From assembly GCA_019096065.1 (NCBI GenBank), contig JAGUCH010000004.1:5208001-5272000 (forward strand): a DNA stretch of 64,000 nucleotides. The letters are read 5' to 3'. Shown in pieces: positions 40,901 through 53,705 of this stretch. Position 1 is the first letter of the stretch. Each line of letters starts with the position of its first letter. The notes beneath the pieces were generated by a model, which made no database searches, was not told where the DNA came from, and saw only the letters and a list, made by a program, of their open reading frames with translations. The DNA is from Paracyclopina nana (Eukaryota > Arthropoda > Copepoda > Cyclopoida > Cyclopettidae). A program made the position numbers and the translations under genes.

Positions 40901-43900
40901 CACCTACAAGCAACACCCAACAACAACAACAGCAACCACTTTCTAATCAGATGCACAAAAGAAAAAAGCAGGAAAAAATCTCATATATTATGGTGGTGAG
41001 CAATTTGGGAAATGGCTCCGAATTGAGCCAGCAATTTTCACAAGTTGTCTGGTGCAGGCATTCAATTCAATGTGACCTATATATAGATGATAGTTATGAC
41101 ACACATCTTCATTTCCTGAGAAGAGGCCTAACTTGCCCTGCTCAAGTGCAGAAAATGAAAGGGGAAAAGAAATTGATCTAGGTATTTTAAAGAGCGGATA
41201 TTTCAGCCAAGCTCAGCTAATGACCGAGCGGCTTTTGTAAGGGCTAAATAGAATTACCTATATTTAATGAAGCTAAAAATATCTATTCGACAAAGAAGCA
41301 GAACATTCCAGCAAAACAGGAAATAAATGAAAATTGCGATTAATGGAATTGCCTTTTGACTCGATTTGTTCTTGATTTTCTGAGGGTATTTTTTCGCATT
41401 GTATTAAATAGTGCGGCTCTCACATGAGCAGGGCTTCAAAAAATGTAACAATACTGTCCTGATGACGAGTCCATATAGGGTTTTTCGCTCATGAGTAGTC
41501 AAATGAAAGATCACCGAGTGGCGAAGCCACGAGTGATCTGGAATTTTACTACGAATGAGCGAAAAACCCTATATGGACGAGTCATCTGGACAGTATTGAC
41601 ATTTTTGTCAGCTTCGTGACGGTTAAAAGTCCCAATAGTAGTGATAAATGCTAAAAATTGATTGATTTAACAATTAAATAGGCCTTAAAAAAGATAGCTC
41701 GCTTGCAGGTCAATCTCTGCGGTCAATCGCGCACGCGCATCTCTAGCAAGAGCTCAGCACTTGTAGGGTAACCAGATATTTTTACGGGGATATATAGCCA
41801 GAATTTTTCCAAAAAGCACCAAAATGACGAATTAGGCTTGAGATAATTAGCTTGAAAGATAGCTTAGTCTTTCGCACCTTTTGCATAGTCACGCTATTTA
41901 AATAGCTCATAACATAAAACGTATTTAAATAGCAGCTATTTAAATACATTCAGAGGCTATTTAAATACATTTTATGCTATGAGCTATTAAAATAGCGTGA
42001 CTATACAAAACTTGCGAAAGACTAAGCCACTTACATACCATTCTTTTTAGCAAGAAAAATAAGAATTTTCTACTAAATTGGCTTGAAAACTTTAGCACTT
42101 TTTTTAAATAAAAGTGTTTTGAAAGACTTGGTCGTGGTCTAACTATGCTATGTAATGGCTTCTGACAGAAAAAAATAGAATGATGTGATTAGGAGTTATT
42201 TCGAACAGAAAGTAATCATTTTTTAATGTGCCAGAATGTGCTAAAATGTATGATGTTTCAGATAGTACATTGGCATAGTACTAGCTATTCACCTAGGCGA
42301 CCCAGGTTCGAATCCCGGTCAAGTCTTTTTTCTTAATTGAAGAAGAAGACTCAAGCTGCCAACTGTACAATAATGACCATTATTTCTTCACATGTGACGA
42401 AAAAAATCCATTATTGTACGGTAGATTCGAGCGCACGCCAAATCTTAGCAAAATACGGGGATTTTCACTTCACTGCCGTATGTAGTGAACCCACCGCCAA
42501 GTTGACAAAAATGAAGCTTTTGCACCATTCCTTTAATGGGCGTTGATGAACTTGAAAATGGTGGAGGAAAGTATTATTACCTGGCAAAGCTGGTAATTGA
42601 AAAAATCATCTTGAAGACAAGGACAAGTCATGTTAGCACATTTGATGATGATAATGTTGATGACAAGTCAAATTTAGATTTCACTTCAATGCATATATAC
42701 ACATACCCATAAAAAGATAAATAGGCAAGCATATAAAAATGCAGCTTGGAATTGGGTCAATCAGACAATTTTCTCCATCTATCACCCCACACCCCAATCC
42801 AATCCAGTCGTTGAACTTGAAAAACAATTTGTTACCTATTTCTGTGATGTCTTCGTTCCAAAAGATCATCAGGGGGTCGAGCATAGGCGAGAGGTGGTGG
42901 TGCATCATCTCACTCTGTGATGTCATGTCCATTCAACTTTTCTAATGTTTTTTCTTTGAACCTTCAACTTTGCAACCCACCCAAGATATCTTTTTGCGCC
43001 TTATGGTACTCAACTCTGCAAAATCCTCATAATTTATTTTTTGAGGAATTGCATTAGAAAAATAAGGAGTCAACTTGGACATCAAATCAGATGTAATTTG
43101 AAGCCTATTTTCTAAAATTGAAGGTGTAAAAAAATAATTCTTTGCATACATGAGCAGGGCAGTAAACGGGCGAATTCTTTGTAAAAGCAGAGTTTTTCTA
43201 TTGGTAACCTGATTAGAGGCTCAATCCATCAACTGATCTCATTGGCAGCACCTAGCAAAGTGGATGGATGCCCTGGAGGCAAATGATGATTTATTTAGGG
43301 CTGAACGTTTAAGGTGCCAAATAGGCATCAGGCTTGTAATTACTCTTCCAAAGTAACTGTGTTACGTTATTATTACGAGTGTCATTATGCCAATTTGGGC
43401 ATCAAATCATCTTTTTTGAGTGAATATCCTGCGGTGCGTTTGAACACACCCCTAACAAGCAAAGAACAAACGATTGCACAGTGGAGTATTTCGACTCTTT
43501 GACTCGCATCCTGAAATTAGTTTTTGGCTTCCCATTTAGAAAAGTAAATACTGACCCAGGCTAAAAAAGGGTATGATAAATATTTACTAAGGCAAAGTAT
43601 ATTTTTTGAAATAGACTTAAATATGAATTTTGTGAATTCTGGTAGACGAACTAGGCCTCAAAAGTAGATTTCATCTCAGATGTATGCTCAGGAATAGGTT
43701 TACCATTGGGAGATGATCTTTTAAAAAAATTCAGTATGTTTAACCAAAATCTACAATCTATCAATAGGTGGTCAGAATACTGATGGATATTTTGACAAAT
43801 TGATCCCGACTGAATTGGTAATAAGTAGCTGCACTGTTGTGAATGGCCATATAATCTCAAAATGTAGGCCGAATATTTTTCATTACTTTTACAGCTTTTT

Positions 43901-46900
43901 TGGCATCAAATGCTGCCGCTTTTCGAAGCTTTGTCTGCTTGCCATTTTACCATTAATGCAATATGTAAACACGACGATGACTCAAAGAAAAATACTACTG
44001 AGCTGCGTACGTTGTATTGTTAAAAAAGCTATAAATTACGCAAAAAATGCAATTACCTGGCAGATTCTTCTACCTTTTAAGGAGGATTATTTGGCAAAAG
44101 GGATAAAATGACATCAGCCAAAGCTGAGCAGAATTTTGTCTTTGTTATGAATGCAAAATTCTGATAAAATTACGGGCAAAAAAGGTCATACGTAAAAAGG
44201 CAAAAAAGAGTATTGTGTGCCATTTTAGCGCGCATAATCAAAATAGAGATTATTCGAGCCAAATAAAACATCTTTTAAATTGAAATTCAAAAATTCAATG
44301 TGGCATATGGCAATCTTAAGGAGCATCAAGGCGGGAACATTCAAATCATGATTGTCACATAGGGTAAATATGTCAAAATGTCAAGGGAAAAAAATCAAAT
44401 ATATTCAATGAGCTTATTTTTAAGGTAAAAGGATGAGATGTTTGTTATGCAAATCATGGTTGACTCACACCAAAAATTCTGTTATTTCACCTTTATCTCA
44501 CGGACACATCTGTTCATTCCAATTATTTTCCAAGAAGAGAAAAACGCCTCCATAAAACCACAGATTTTACAAAGTGAACTGTTATTGATAAAAAAAAGTG
44601 CAAAATTCTGATTAATATTGACATTTGAAAAGATACATACACCCCAATTTTTTGTTACCATCTCTCGCGCATAATAAAAATTCATCAAAGTGTCGCCTTT
44701 AACCTTTTTAATCTGCAAGTCCTCAATTTAGTCGTGACTTTGTCCTGAGATCCGTTAAGACACCCAGTTGATTATTCATCTTCTTCACCCCTCTAATTTA
44801 AATGAATAATAGCTCACTAATGTTGAAACTGGCTGAGACGTCGTGCTCTTCTCAATGCTTCTGGACATAATCACCAAATATCCTAAGGATAAAACGAGCC
44901 TCTTTTGGCAAGGCCTATCTTGATAGTAATGATCATCATTCAATTTATGAATGAATGTCTTCCACAAAGGTTGAAAATTGATCCTAATTACTGAGCAGCA
45001 TCAGCTGTTGCTTGTGACAAGTAAACAGCAACAATAGAAGATAAACAAACAGCTGTCGCGCGCCGACACGTGGTCACACAGAAAGTAAACAAACCGTCTC
45101 CTCTTTTTTCAGGCGAGAGCTTATCCTGCTACAGATGTGGATCTTTGGATCCAAATGCCCGCAAAATCCAGGACTGTCAAGGACCAAATTCAATAGAGGA
45201 GTGTGCTCCCAATGAGGCCTGTGTTGTCTTCAAAAGATTGTACAAAAAAGGATCAGGTAAGCGATTCCTTAGAACTTTCGCATCAATCACTCAGGTCAAA
45301 AAGGGGCCATCAATTTCAAATAGAAGGGGACACCAAAAAACAAGAAGAAGGGACAAAATGCCAAGTGGTTTATTTGCAAAAGGATTTTATGCAGCAACGT
45401 GACAACAACAAAGAGAATATCTTCTAAAGAATTAGTAATTGATTCCATAAAGGGGTGCATAGCAGACTTTTTTGCTGCTCCACTACAAAATATGAAGAAT
45501 AGGTCAAGGTGCGCAACAATAGCGTCGTTTTAAATGCGTGACTTTGAGAAGTTGACAAAGTGGGCATGGCGTGAAATAAGTGGGAGATTTTGCTACAAAA
45601 AGAGATGACATTGAAAAGTAGCAGGCCACTTTTAAAGTAAACTGCAAAATTCAAGAATGTGAGCTTGACCTACAACACACCAAAAAATGGCTGCAATCCC
45701 AATTTTCAGAGCATAGTGCGCGTTTTGCTAAAAATAGAACTGAGCTAAGAGCTATCAATTCTTGAAAAGAAAAATATTCCATTTGCCTAATTTTCGACAC
45801 TTCTAGCTGTAAATTAACTTGCAGGCAACATAATTTGCCATGGAGTGATTTCAATACTGACAATTCATCACTTATTAATCATTTGGATTGGCTGTCACAA
45901 CAATCATTATGCATTAGTAAAAATCTTGCATTCGTCTTCATTTCAGAGAGCCTACGTGGCTGCTACCCAAAAGATCAATCCCTTCCTGGATTAAGTGGTT
46001 CACTGATTCCCCCACGGTTAAACTGCATTTTCCTACCCAAAAAACGATCTCCTGTTAAAGTTTGCATGTGCACCACCGATTTGTGCAATGCCAACGATTT
46101 CAACTTTCATACTGAGAGGGCAAATTTGCTCTTTGGCCGCATTACCAATTTTGAGGCCCAAAATGGCTCGGCTGAAGATTTTTCAAGTACGAGTCAGCAC
46201 GTGACAATTGTCACACCTTCCACTACTAATTTAGTAGAATCAGCTTCCCTTTCTGGCAACCTTGATGAGGAGATCATGGAGACTACAGAGGTTCAGGAAT
46301 TTGATGATGTGAGAACAGAGGTATTATGGGCAGACAAGAAGCATGATTTGCTCCAAGAAGAATCAGTTGACTTTCCAAGATTGCCGAGGCAAATAGAAGG
46401 TAAATTAGCAGCAAAAATTAAATAGAACACGTAGTCAAAATGCATGCAAAAAACCATTGCTAAGAAGTAGGCGTAAAATTTCCGATCTGTATCTTCATAT
46501 GTAGATTTGTAGGCCCTATTCATGAACTAAAAATGCCTTTGGTAAAGGGGAAAAATTGTCATTAAAATGAATTAGCATCTCTAAACAGGTTCAGATGGAG
46601 ACCGAGCAGCGTTTTCATGGGCACATTTGGCTTTTTTAACGCCTCGTGCTTTTCAACAATCCTTTCCTTTACAACTGTAACTTTTACTTTTATGTCAGGT
46701 TAAGCTGAATTTATTCATATTTGAGCGCACTCAATCTCAAGATTTGAACATTTAAGTTGACTTACAAGTCGATCTGATTTCTTTCAAGTCATATTTTTTG
46801 GACAATTTTTACCCTTTTCTCAAGCTGTTTCAGTGCATTTTCCCTAGACTTGCATACATGAAGAGGGCAGTAGAATTTAAATAACCCCCATAAAACCCCC

Positions 46901-49900
46901 TTAAAAACAGGAGTTCTTTGCTACTCGTGTGGAAGTCTCTTCAATGCTCAAGCCCCCAAATGTGATGATTTTGATCGGTTCAACCAGTCTCAGAGGGCAA
47001 GATGTCGACCAGGCGAAGGCTGTCTCTTATACACGTGGCAAAAATCCCCTACTCAAAAAGGTTTCAGCCTTCTTAACAACCATAACATCAGAGCCCTCTT
47101 AACATAAATTATACAGGCATTTTGAGGGAGTGTTTTTCCACCTCTTTCAAATTGGGCCAAAGGACCAATCCCATCCGGGTAACCCCGAATTGCGAGCTTC
47201 AGAGAACCCAAAATGACCCCAGTTCCACAATCAGAGCTTGCATCTGCACTTCTGATTTTTGCAATGATGACCAAGCTCCGAATAGCAATAATGTCTTAAC
47301 TGAGGGTAATTTAGGTATTCATTTACTGACTCACTTGACTGGACACCTTTGATTCTTCTTTTCCTATCTGTCTATTTTCCGACCTGATGAAGAAAACATA
47401 ACTCCTTCACTTGCTGTCACATTTTTTTAATGTTACGTGATTTTTTGACTTTTCTGGACAGATTTCTATGACTTGCGGAGATTATGGAGACGACAAGAGA
47501 ATTTCCTGTTTGACCAACAGCAAAACAATAATGTCAACAATCCAAACTACTTGACTAGAATCCCACTTTCACAATACTTGTTTGCAACTGGAAATGGAAA
47601 GTACTCAATGCCCCTGTTCCAGTTTGGTAAGCCAACTGACTTAACTAGAAGAAAAAGACACAAACAGATCAAGACACTTGAGAGACTAATTTGTTTTATT
47701 CATTTAAGGGTCAACGAGGGGGTTTCCATTTGAATTCAGTAAGTATAGTTGGACATTGGCTTTTTCTGGCACAAAATGGCTCTTTTCCTCTTAGGTGGTC
47801 CAGTGGACTGTAAGTGGTCTGACTTCACTGAGTGGACTGATTGCAGCAAAAGTTGTGAAGGAGGCATTCAAACCAGGACAAGAAGTATAGAGATTTTGGC
47901 CAGAAATGGGGGCCAAGCTTGCAAAGGAGACAGCCAGGAAAAAAGGCAGTGCAATACCCAGAAATGCCCACGTATGCATCACTTTTACAGCTGCCAAGCT
48001 TTACAAACTAATAAGCCAAAACAAAAAGAAACAATGTTATTGAGGGTTGCTTTTGTACAAAATAAGCCTTCTTTCTTCTATGCCTTATAGGTTGAAATCT
48101 CAACTGAACCTGAGCCAAAAATCATCACATGTGAAGAGCCTCATATCAATCCATTATCAAATCCTTGAATCCAGCCCAAATCTCCTCTCAAAAAATCATA
48201 AACTCTTTTGCTAAAAAACACACAGTATTTCCTAACTCAGTAGAAAACACACAGATGTGTAATTTAAAACTATTGTTGATGGTGAAGGGGTGTTTGTTGC
48301 CATTATTATTGCACTTTACACATAATTTAGGTTTCCTAACTTGTTTCTCTGTCCCCATATCTTTCATGCATTTCACTTTAGCTCCAACTGTGGGCCAAAT
48401 CAAGATTCCAAGAGACAAAAATGGCATTCCTGAGGTCATTTGTGAAACACTCAATGTGCTAGGAGCTACTTATGCCAATTGTGATGGCAGATACAAAGTG
48501 ACAGCTGATACAGTTGACTGGGCTAAAGACAGACCTGTCTACAAACATGTATCCAAGGACAGATACATTTTTTGGAATGCCCATGGACTTGGATGGAGCA
48601 TTGGCAAGGAAGAATACCTCACATCTGGAAGTCACTGGCACAGAAGTGAGTGTTATCATCTACCATTTGTGCAAATCCTGACCTTTAAAATATGTCAAAT
48701 AAGTCTTTTAGCAATTTGCTGATGTTGTTTCACAACACACACTTTTGACTTATCATGCAATGGAATTACAAAGCGATTTTGTGCAATTATTTTCAGGTGG
48801 CTTGGACACATCTGAGCCTTGGCAAGGACAATGGAATGGAGGAGTTCTAGTGGAATGTGTTGGGAGACCTGATAATCCACCCCAAGAGGACTTGAAGAAA
48901 AATAATCAAGAGTCACCCAATGAAGGTCTCATAATTAAACAAAAACAAACAAACTAGATTTTAGTGATCTTTTTCATTAAATGGAGACAACAAAGAATGT
49001 GGGAAGGATGACCAGCTTAACCATGTACAACGATATAATCTTGACTTCTTCCTGTTTCTATAGCATAGTACTCTTCACACAAATCCTTTGCAAAAATAAC
49101 CAGACACTCTTCACCTTTCCAGCTAAAAAATATTCTAATTAAGTCATATTCTTACTGCTATGTTTTCTTTTAAGGCCCTGTCAACTGCTTGTGGTCTGGT
49201 TTTGGAGACTGGAGCAGGTGCTCAGTCAGTTGTGGCTCAGGAACTCAGCAAAGGAAAAGAATGGTGCTACAGAAGCCACAAAATGGAGGACTACAATGTC
49301 CTGGTGAAGCTGTAGAGACTAGACCTTGCTCCCAACCAGCTTGTCCAAGTAAGACAAATTTAAAAACTTAACCCAAACTTGACCATTCTGCTCTTACTTT
49401 TTCTTCACAGTTGATTGTGAATGGGGAGACTACAGTGAGTGGACAGTTTGTAATGCTCCATGTGGTGGTGGTATACAAAGGAGGAGAAGGACAGTGAAGA
49501 CCAGAGCTCAAAATGGAGGCAGAGGCTGCAGAGGCTCTGAGATTGACACTAGGTCTTGTAACAACCAAGAATGCTCTGGTAAGTAATCAACAACACCCAT
49601 ATAATCATTAGGTTGCTCACCATAAATAAGCAATACTTTAAAGATGCTAAATTGCATGCCACATTGTACAATGTAAATACTATAGTTGACTGCAAGTGGT
49701 CAGACTTTGGAGAGTGGACAGAGTGTAGTGTAACTTGCGGTCAAGGCACTCAAATCAAGTCAAGAACAATTGAGGTTCAACCAGCTGGTCCAGAAGCTAA
49801 GCCTTGCTTGGGAAGCACTGAAGAAAGCAGGGAATGCAAAACCATGGAATGCCCCACAACCACATCTACTACAACCACAACAACTACAACCACAACAACT

Positions 49901-52900
49901 ACAACTACAACCACTTCAAGCACAACAACTACTTTTGAGGCAGAACTTGCTGATCTTTTAGAGCAGATGCTTGATGAGACCACAGAAAATGTTAATTCTA
50001 TACCTGACCAGAACGAAGATAGCACTACCAAATTGGAAGAAGAGGACACTGGTACACCTTCCAGAAGCTTAAAACCACTAAAATAAATAGCCTTACATCT
50101 ATCTCAATTAACTAATTACAGTGCATGTCATTTGGTGAAGGTTCAATGAAAATAGCTCTTGAAACTAAACAGAAAAGCACTAACACTGACAAATATGAAA
50201 GCTCTTTGAACTGACACAGTTTTTCTTTGCACACAAAGATGGTGGTAGACAACAAAGGAGACGATTCTTCTCAGCAGAGAAAGTCACACCTCCTCGAGAT
50301 TGCACTTGGGCACCTTTTGGTTCCTGGTCAGATTGCTCCAAGCCTTGTGGAGTGGGAGTTCAAAGAAGGTTTAGGCAAATAGCCATTCCAGCTGATCCTG
50401 GAGGTCAACCTTGCAGAATTGAAAAAGCTACAGAAACTAGACTTTGTAACAGGCACCAATGTGGGGCAGGTTTGGACAACACATCCATATATATACCTTT
50501 AATTAATATAGTTACATCACTTCGGAGCTAATCGACTAAAACATGAGTTTCACTTGGGAAAACTTTGCTTATAAGTGATTCTTTATGCTTCACAGATGCT
50601 TGTTGCGCAAGAGTGGTTGTACGAGCCTCTGGAAGTGCCAAGGCCGACCAAAGCCTTTATTTGGGTGTTTATAGGCAAGTCACCAATTACAATGGCCATG
50701 CTGCTTATGAATTGGAAGGTGGTGAAAATCAACTATACATCTATTTCTACACAAGCTCGGTATTGAGGATTACTATTGACTAACAAGATTGGAAATTATG
50801 AAATCATTTTGCAGGGAGAGGATTTCAGCAATTGGGTAGTTGGACCAGAATTGGGCAGGTTCATAGCTGGACTCAGGAATCACGACAATGGCATTTGTGT
50901 GCATGATCTTGGCCAAGCTTGGGAATATGCATCCAGAGCCCAAATTTGGAAGCATGATGACCCAACATTGCAAGTCACTTGCTTGGGTCCTGAAGGTGAG
51001 AGAAGATGACAAAGCAATGGAAAAAATAAAGTTGTCAACTTTTCTTAATTGCAGATGACAATGATGTCCAGTTGGAGTTTGGATCAAGAAGAACCACCAC
51101 GAGTCTTCCAGTGACCGTTGGCCTAAATAAGGAAAACATAGCGGAACAAAGGCCTATATCAAATCCTCCAATCAATTGTGTCTGGTCAGACTATGGCCAA
51201 TGGTCTCCTTGTTCAGCTTCTTGCAACACAGGAACTCAAACCAGAAGACGAACTGTGGCTCAAATAGCCAGAAATGGTGGTTTGAGGTGTGAAGGATCCC
51301 CCTTTGAGACCAGAGCCTGCAACTCTCAAAGGTGTCCAGAAACCACCACAACTACCACCACAACCACCACCACCACCACCACAACTCCTTTGAGAAGACC
51401 ATCACCCAGGATTGAAGACAGGGTCAAATGCTACTCCTGTGGCAGCATTTACTCCACTGATGCTCCGGAATGCTCCAATTTCAATGCTAGTGATCCAAGA
51501 CAGCAGAAAATTTGCTCAGAGGATGAAGCTTGTTTATGGTACTCTTACCAGCAATCAGCTAATGAAAGATCCGTCGTGAGAGAATGCTTCTCCAAAAATG
51601 TTCTGCTTGGCACCATTGAAAACCCCATCACATTACAAAACGACTGTTCACCCCAACCAGTTGAGGCTGGAGATGACAGTGTAACAGCTTGCTTGTGCAG
51701 CAATGATTTTTGCAATGGCATTGAGGCCAAGTCACAACAGAGACCAGCACCTGTCGCTTCAAGGATCCCAGAAGTTGTTCCTGAAGTCATTCCGGATCGT
51801 CGACAACCTCAAAGGCCATCGCCATCATCGCTTCCTCCAATCATTGAACCAGCTCAAAGGACTAATGTTAGATCTGACCCAAATAAGGTTTTGTGCCACC
51901 AGTGTGGAAGTCTGTTCTCAGGAGCAAATGGAGTGGATGATTGCAAGGAGTTCAACCCCAGAGCTCCAAGCCAAAGGCAATACTGTGAGCCTGGCCATGT
52001 TTGTCTTTGGTACTCTTGGCAAAAGTCCTCTGATGAAAGAGCAACAATCAGGGAATGTCTTTCACCTGGCATTGTCTTGGGCTCCATTGAAAATCCCCTG
52101 AGAGTTGAGAAAAGTTGTGACCCAAAGGATATCTCAGAGACTCCAGGATCAAGTATTATGGCTTGCCTTTGTGACAACGACTTGTGCAACTCTTACACTG
52201 AAAATGAGGAAAATGCTGTTGAGGATGAGCCCGTGGCATTCCCATTCATCGCTGATCCGCCACAAGCCCAAACTTCTCAGTAAGTCCATACAAAAGTAAA
52301 TGTTTCTGTATTTTTCTATTTGTTAATTGCTTTTTAGGAGGAGAGACGAACAAAGGCCTACTGTAAAGGAGCCAAACAAGCCTTTTTTGGAGAGAGATGA
52401 ATTTTCTGAAGAGGAACTCAATGATTTGACATCCTTGACCAAATTCACTCAGTTGCCTGAGCAGATCAAGACAACTTTACCAGATGAGAATAGATCTAAG
52501 CCAACAGTCACCAGAAGGCCACCAACATTACCTAGGCCAGCTCTGGATACTAATGCAAATGGCCCATTGAAATGTTTCTCATGCGGATCTCTGTTCGGAG
52601 ACTCCAATTGCACAGAGTTCAACCCAACAGACAGGAGCCAAATCCAGACATGTGGATCAGACCAAGCTTGCCTTTTATACACGTGGAAGAAATCTCCAGA
52701 AGAAACTGCAGTGATCAGAGAATGCTTCACCAAAGGCTTTGTCATTGGTCCAATTGACAATCCTCTCACTGTGACAAGGGAGTGCACGCCAAGGGACATA
52801 TCTGAGCCAGATGTGGGCATCAATGGAGCCTCAGCTTGCCTCTGTGAGACTCCATTTTGCAACAACCTGGAGGAGCTGCAAGCCATCACTCCGGACCGAA

Positions 52901-53571
52901 ATCCAACAATTATCAATGAAATTGAAAGTCCTGTTGCGGAAAAAGCACCCCCAGAAAGGCGAAAGCCTCCATCTACATCAAGGCCAAGCAGTGAGTTTTG
53001 ATAATAGGTCTTTTTTATATATTTTTCTAGCATAAGACTTTTTTCAGGCCAACGTCCATTTGAGCCAGAGAGGAGAGTGGAACCAGTAAGAACAGAGGAG
53101 AGAGAGCCAATTTTACTACCTTCACAAACAAGTAACATTAAAACATCCTGTCCTGGCAGCTTTGATCTGATAGGCGGTGGCTGCTATAAAGTCTCCAATG
53201 AGAGAATGGGCTGGATAGAAGCCAAAAAAATGTGCGAAGCCGCTGGAGCTCAGCTGGTTTCCCTTCAATCGCCTCGTGAATCCGAGGACTTGATTGCATT
53301 TGTCAGAAGAGCTCAGCCTAATCGATCCAGATTCGAGTTCTGGACTGCAGGCAATGACATTGACACTGAAAACAATTGGGTCTGGTCAGGTCGAAGCAAG
53401 GAGCCAGTCCAAGAGTTTGGCTGGCTTGACAGGCCTTTCCCCTCGGCTGAGGAGAATTGCCTCACATGGAGCATTACTATCACTAACCGAAGACGTGGAA
53501 CCATTAGTGAAGGCTGGCATTCGGACTCTTGCTGCAACAACATCTACTTCGTTTGTGAACTTGATGATTAA
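31922..53571 (+). CDS. Mosaic secreted protein: Ly6 x5, TSP1 x6, PVYKH-like x2, C-type lectin
   Basis: Nineteen exons join in frame to about 1,816 residues: 31922-31985, 45113-45256, 45947-46399, 46911-47060, 47117-47305, 47462-47626, 47709-47738, 47795-47971, 48382-48645, 48797-48925, 49175-49348, 49411-49578, 49686-50051, 50239-50469, 50596-50759, 50815-50995, 51055-52279, 52338-52990 and 53048-53571. Order: signal peptide (1-21); Ly6/uPAR-like domains 1 and 2 (about 26-118 and 223-320, each opening CYxCGS and closing with a CN pair); TSP1-1 (399-457); PVYKH-like domain (458-570); TSP1-2 to TSP1-4 (589-760); a Thr run; TSP1-5; a second PVYKH-like domain (902-1016); TSP1-6; Ly6 3-5; and a C-type lectin domain (about 1680-1815). 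The lectin domain has its Cys framework but no EPN/QPD or WND, so classic calcium-dependent sugar binding is doubtful. TSP1 repeats show the WSDFxEWTxCSxxCGxG pattern. There is no membrane anchor. Linkage of exon 1 across 13 kb rests on phase match and on the missing signal peptide. Confidence 0.85.
35942..36163. mobile_element. MITE, copy 3, full length 222 bp
   Basis: Tips GGCATGGTTCACCTGC and GCAGGTGAACCAGGCC, flanked by TTA on both sides (35939-35941 and 36164-36166), a clean three-base target duplication. It shares the internal block AAATACTGAGAAACTGA and the TAGGATGG and GACCGA blocks with copy 2, and has the same length. It lies inside the first intron of the mosaic gene. Confidence 0.88.
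41438..41608. repeat. Large palindrome (foldback element), about 170 bp
   Basis: Left arm CCATATAGGGTTTTTCGCTC pairs with right arm GAGCGAAAAACCCTATATGG. The outer parts AATACTGTCC and GGACAGTATT also pair, and pairing continues outward through AAAAATGT and ACATTTTT. The centre, GAGTGGCGAAGCCACGAG, is itself an inverted repeat, so the whole unit could fold into one long hairpin. No coding sequence. It resembles a foldback or MITE-type element, although the ends show no definite target duplication. Confidence 0.8.
41862..42028. repeat. Second large palindrome, about 167 bp
   Basis: GCTTAGTCTTTCGCA opens the left arm and TGCGAAAGACTAAGC closes the right arm. In between, ATAGTCACGCTATTT pairs with AAATAGCGTGACTAT and the TATTTAAATAGC motifs pair around the centre near 41945. 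Arms are about 74 bp with a few mismatches and small loops. It lies 250 bp from the first palindrome but is unrelated in sequence. No coding capacity. Confidence 0.8.
42262..42331 (+). other. tRNA-like sequence with A and B boxes
   Basis: GGTTCGAATCC at 42305-42315 is a textbook T-loop (B box), flanked by a T-stem with one mismatch. TGGCATAGTAC at 42271 fits an A box at the normal distance. A run of six T at 42325-42330 could end RNA polymerase III transcription. The 5' and 3' ends do not pair as an acceptor stem and no anticodon arm is clear, so this is a decayed tRNA or a tRNA-derived SINE head rather than a working tRNA. Confidence 0.5.
49856..49934 (+). repeat. ACA/ACT trinucleotide tract coding Thr
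   Basis: Imperfect ACAACTACAACC repeats inside the exon that carries TSP1-4 of the mosaic gene. They encode a run of about 25 residues, almost all Thr with a few Ser, a likely O-glycosylated mucin-like spacer. A second, shorter ACC/ACA tract codes another Thr run at about 51341-51388, after TSP1-6. Confidence 0.85.
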
Positions 53572-53629
53572 TTTGTTTAGTATTCTATATACAGATGCCA
53601 TATATAACTCTCTAAATGAAGACATGTTC

Positions 53630-53635
53630 AATAAA
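53630..53635 (+). terminator. Poly(A) signal of the mosaic gene
   Basis: AATAAA about 60 bp after the stop codon. The motif recurs in the duplicated 3' end near 54059. Confidence 0.55.
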
Positions 53636-53705
53636 CTATCTGCTCAAGATACAGGCTTTTCAGTTTCTGTTTCATCTGTAATTGAGAATCTGTTGGTGTC
53701 CCTTT

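Larger units (their letters stand above)
31986..45112 (+). other. 13.1 kb first intron of the mosaic gene
   Basis: Begins GTAAGC at the end of the signal-peptide exon and ends TTTTTTCAG before the first Ly6 exon. It contains MITE copy 3, two large palindromes and a tRNA-like sequence, plus several kilobases of AT-rich DNA in which I see no gene. Minus-strand frames at 39982-40306, 42942-43151 and 43651-43860 look faintly protein-like and may be decayed transposon fragments. The intron is over 200 times longer than the typical intron in this window, so it may also hold regulatory sequence. Confidence 0.6.

Noticed and set aside
42942..43860. Minus-strand frames (42942-43151, 43651-43860) that might be a decayed gene or retroelement
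   Set aside because: Separated by stops, no conserved motif such as a polymerase or nuclease core.
45070..45112. ATG at 45070 as start of the mosaic gene
   Set aside because: It lacks a signal peptide and reads through a TTTTTTCAG acceptor; the exon at 31922 supplies a proper signal peptide in matching phase.
49777..50049. Minus-strand frame rich in Val opposite the Thr tract
   Set aside because: Mirror image of the ACA/ACT repeat inside a well-supported exon.
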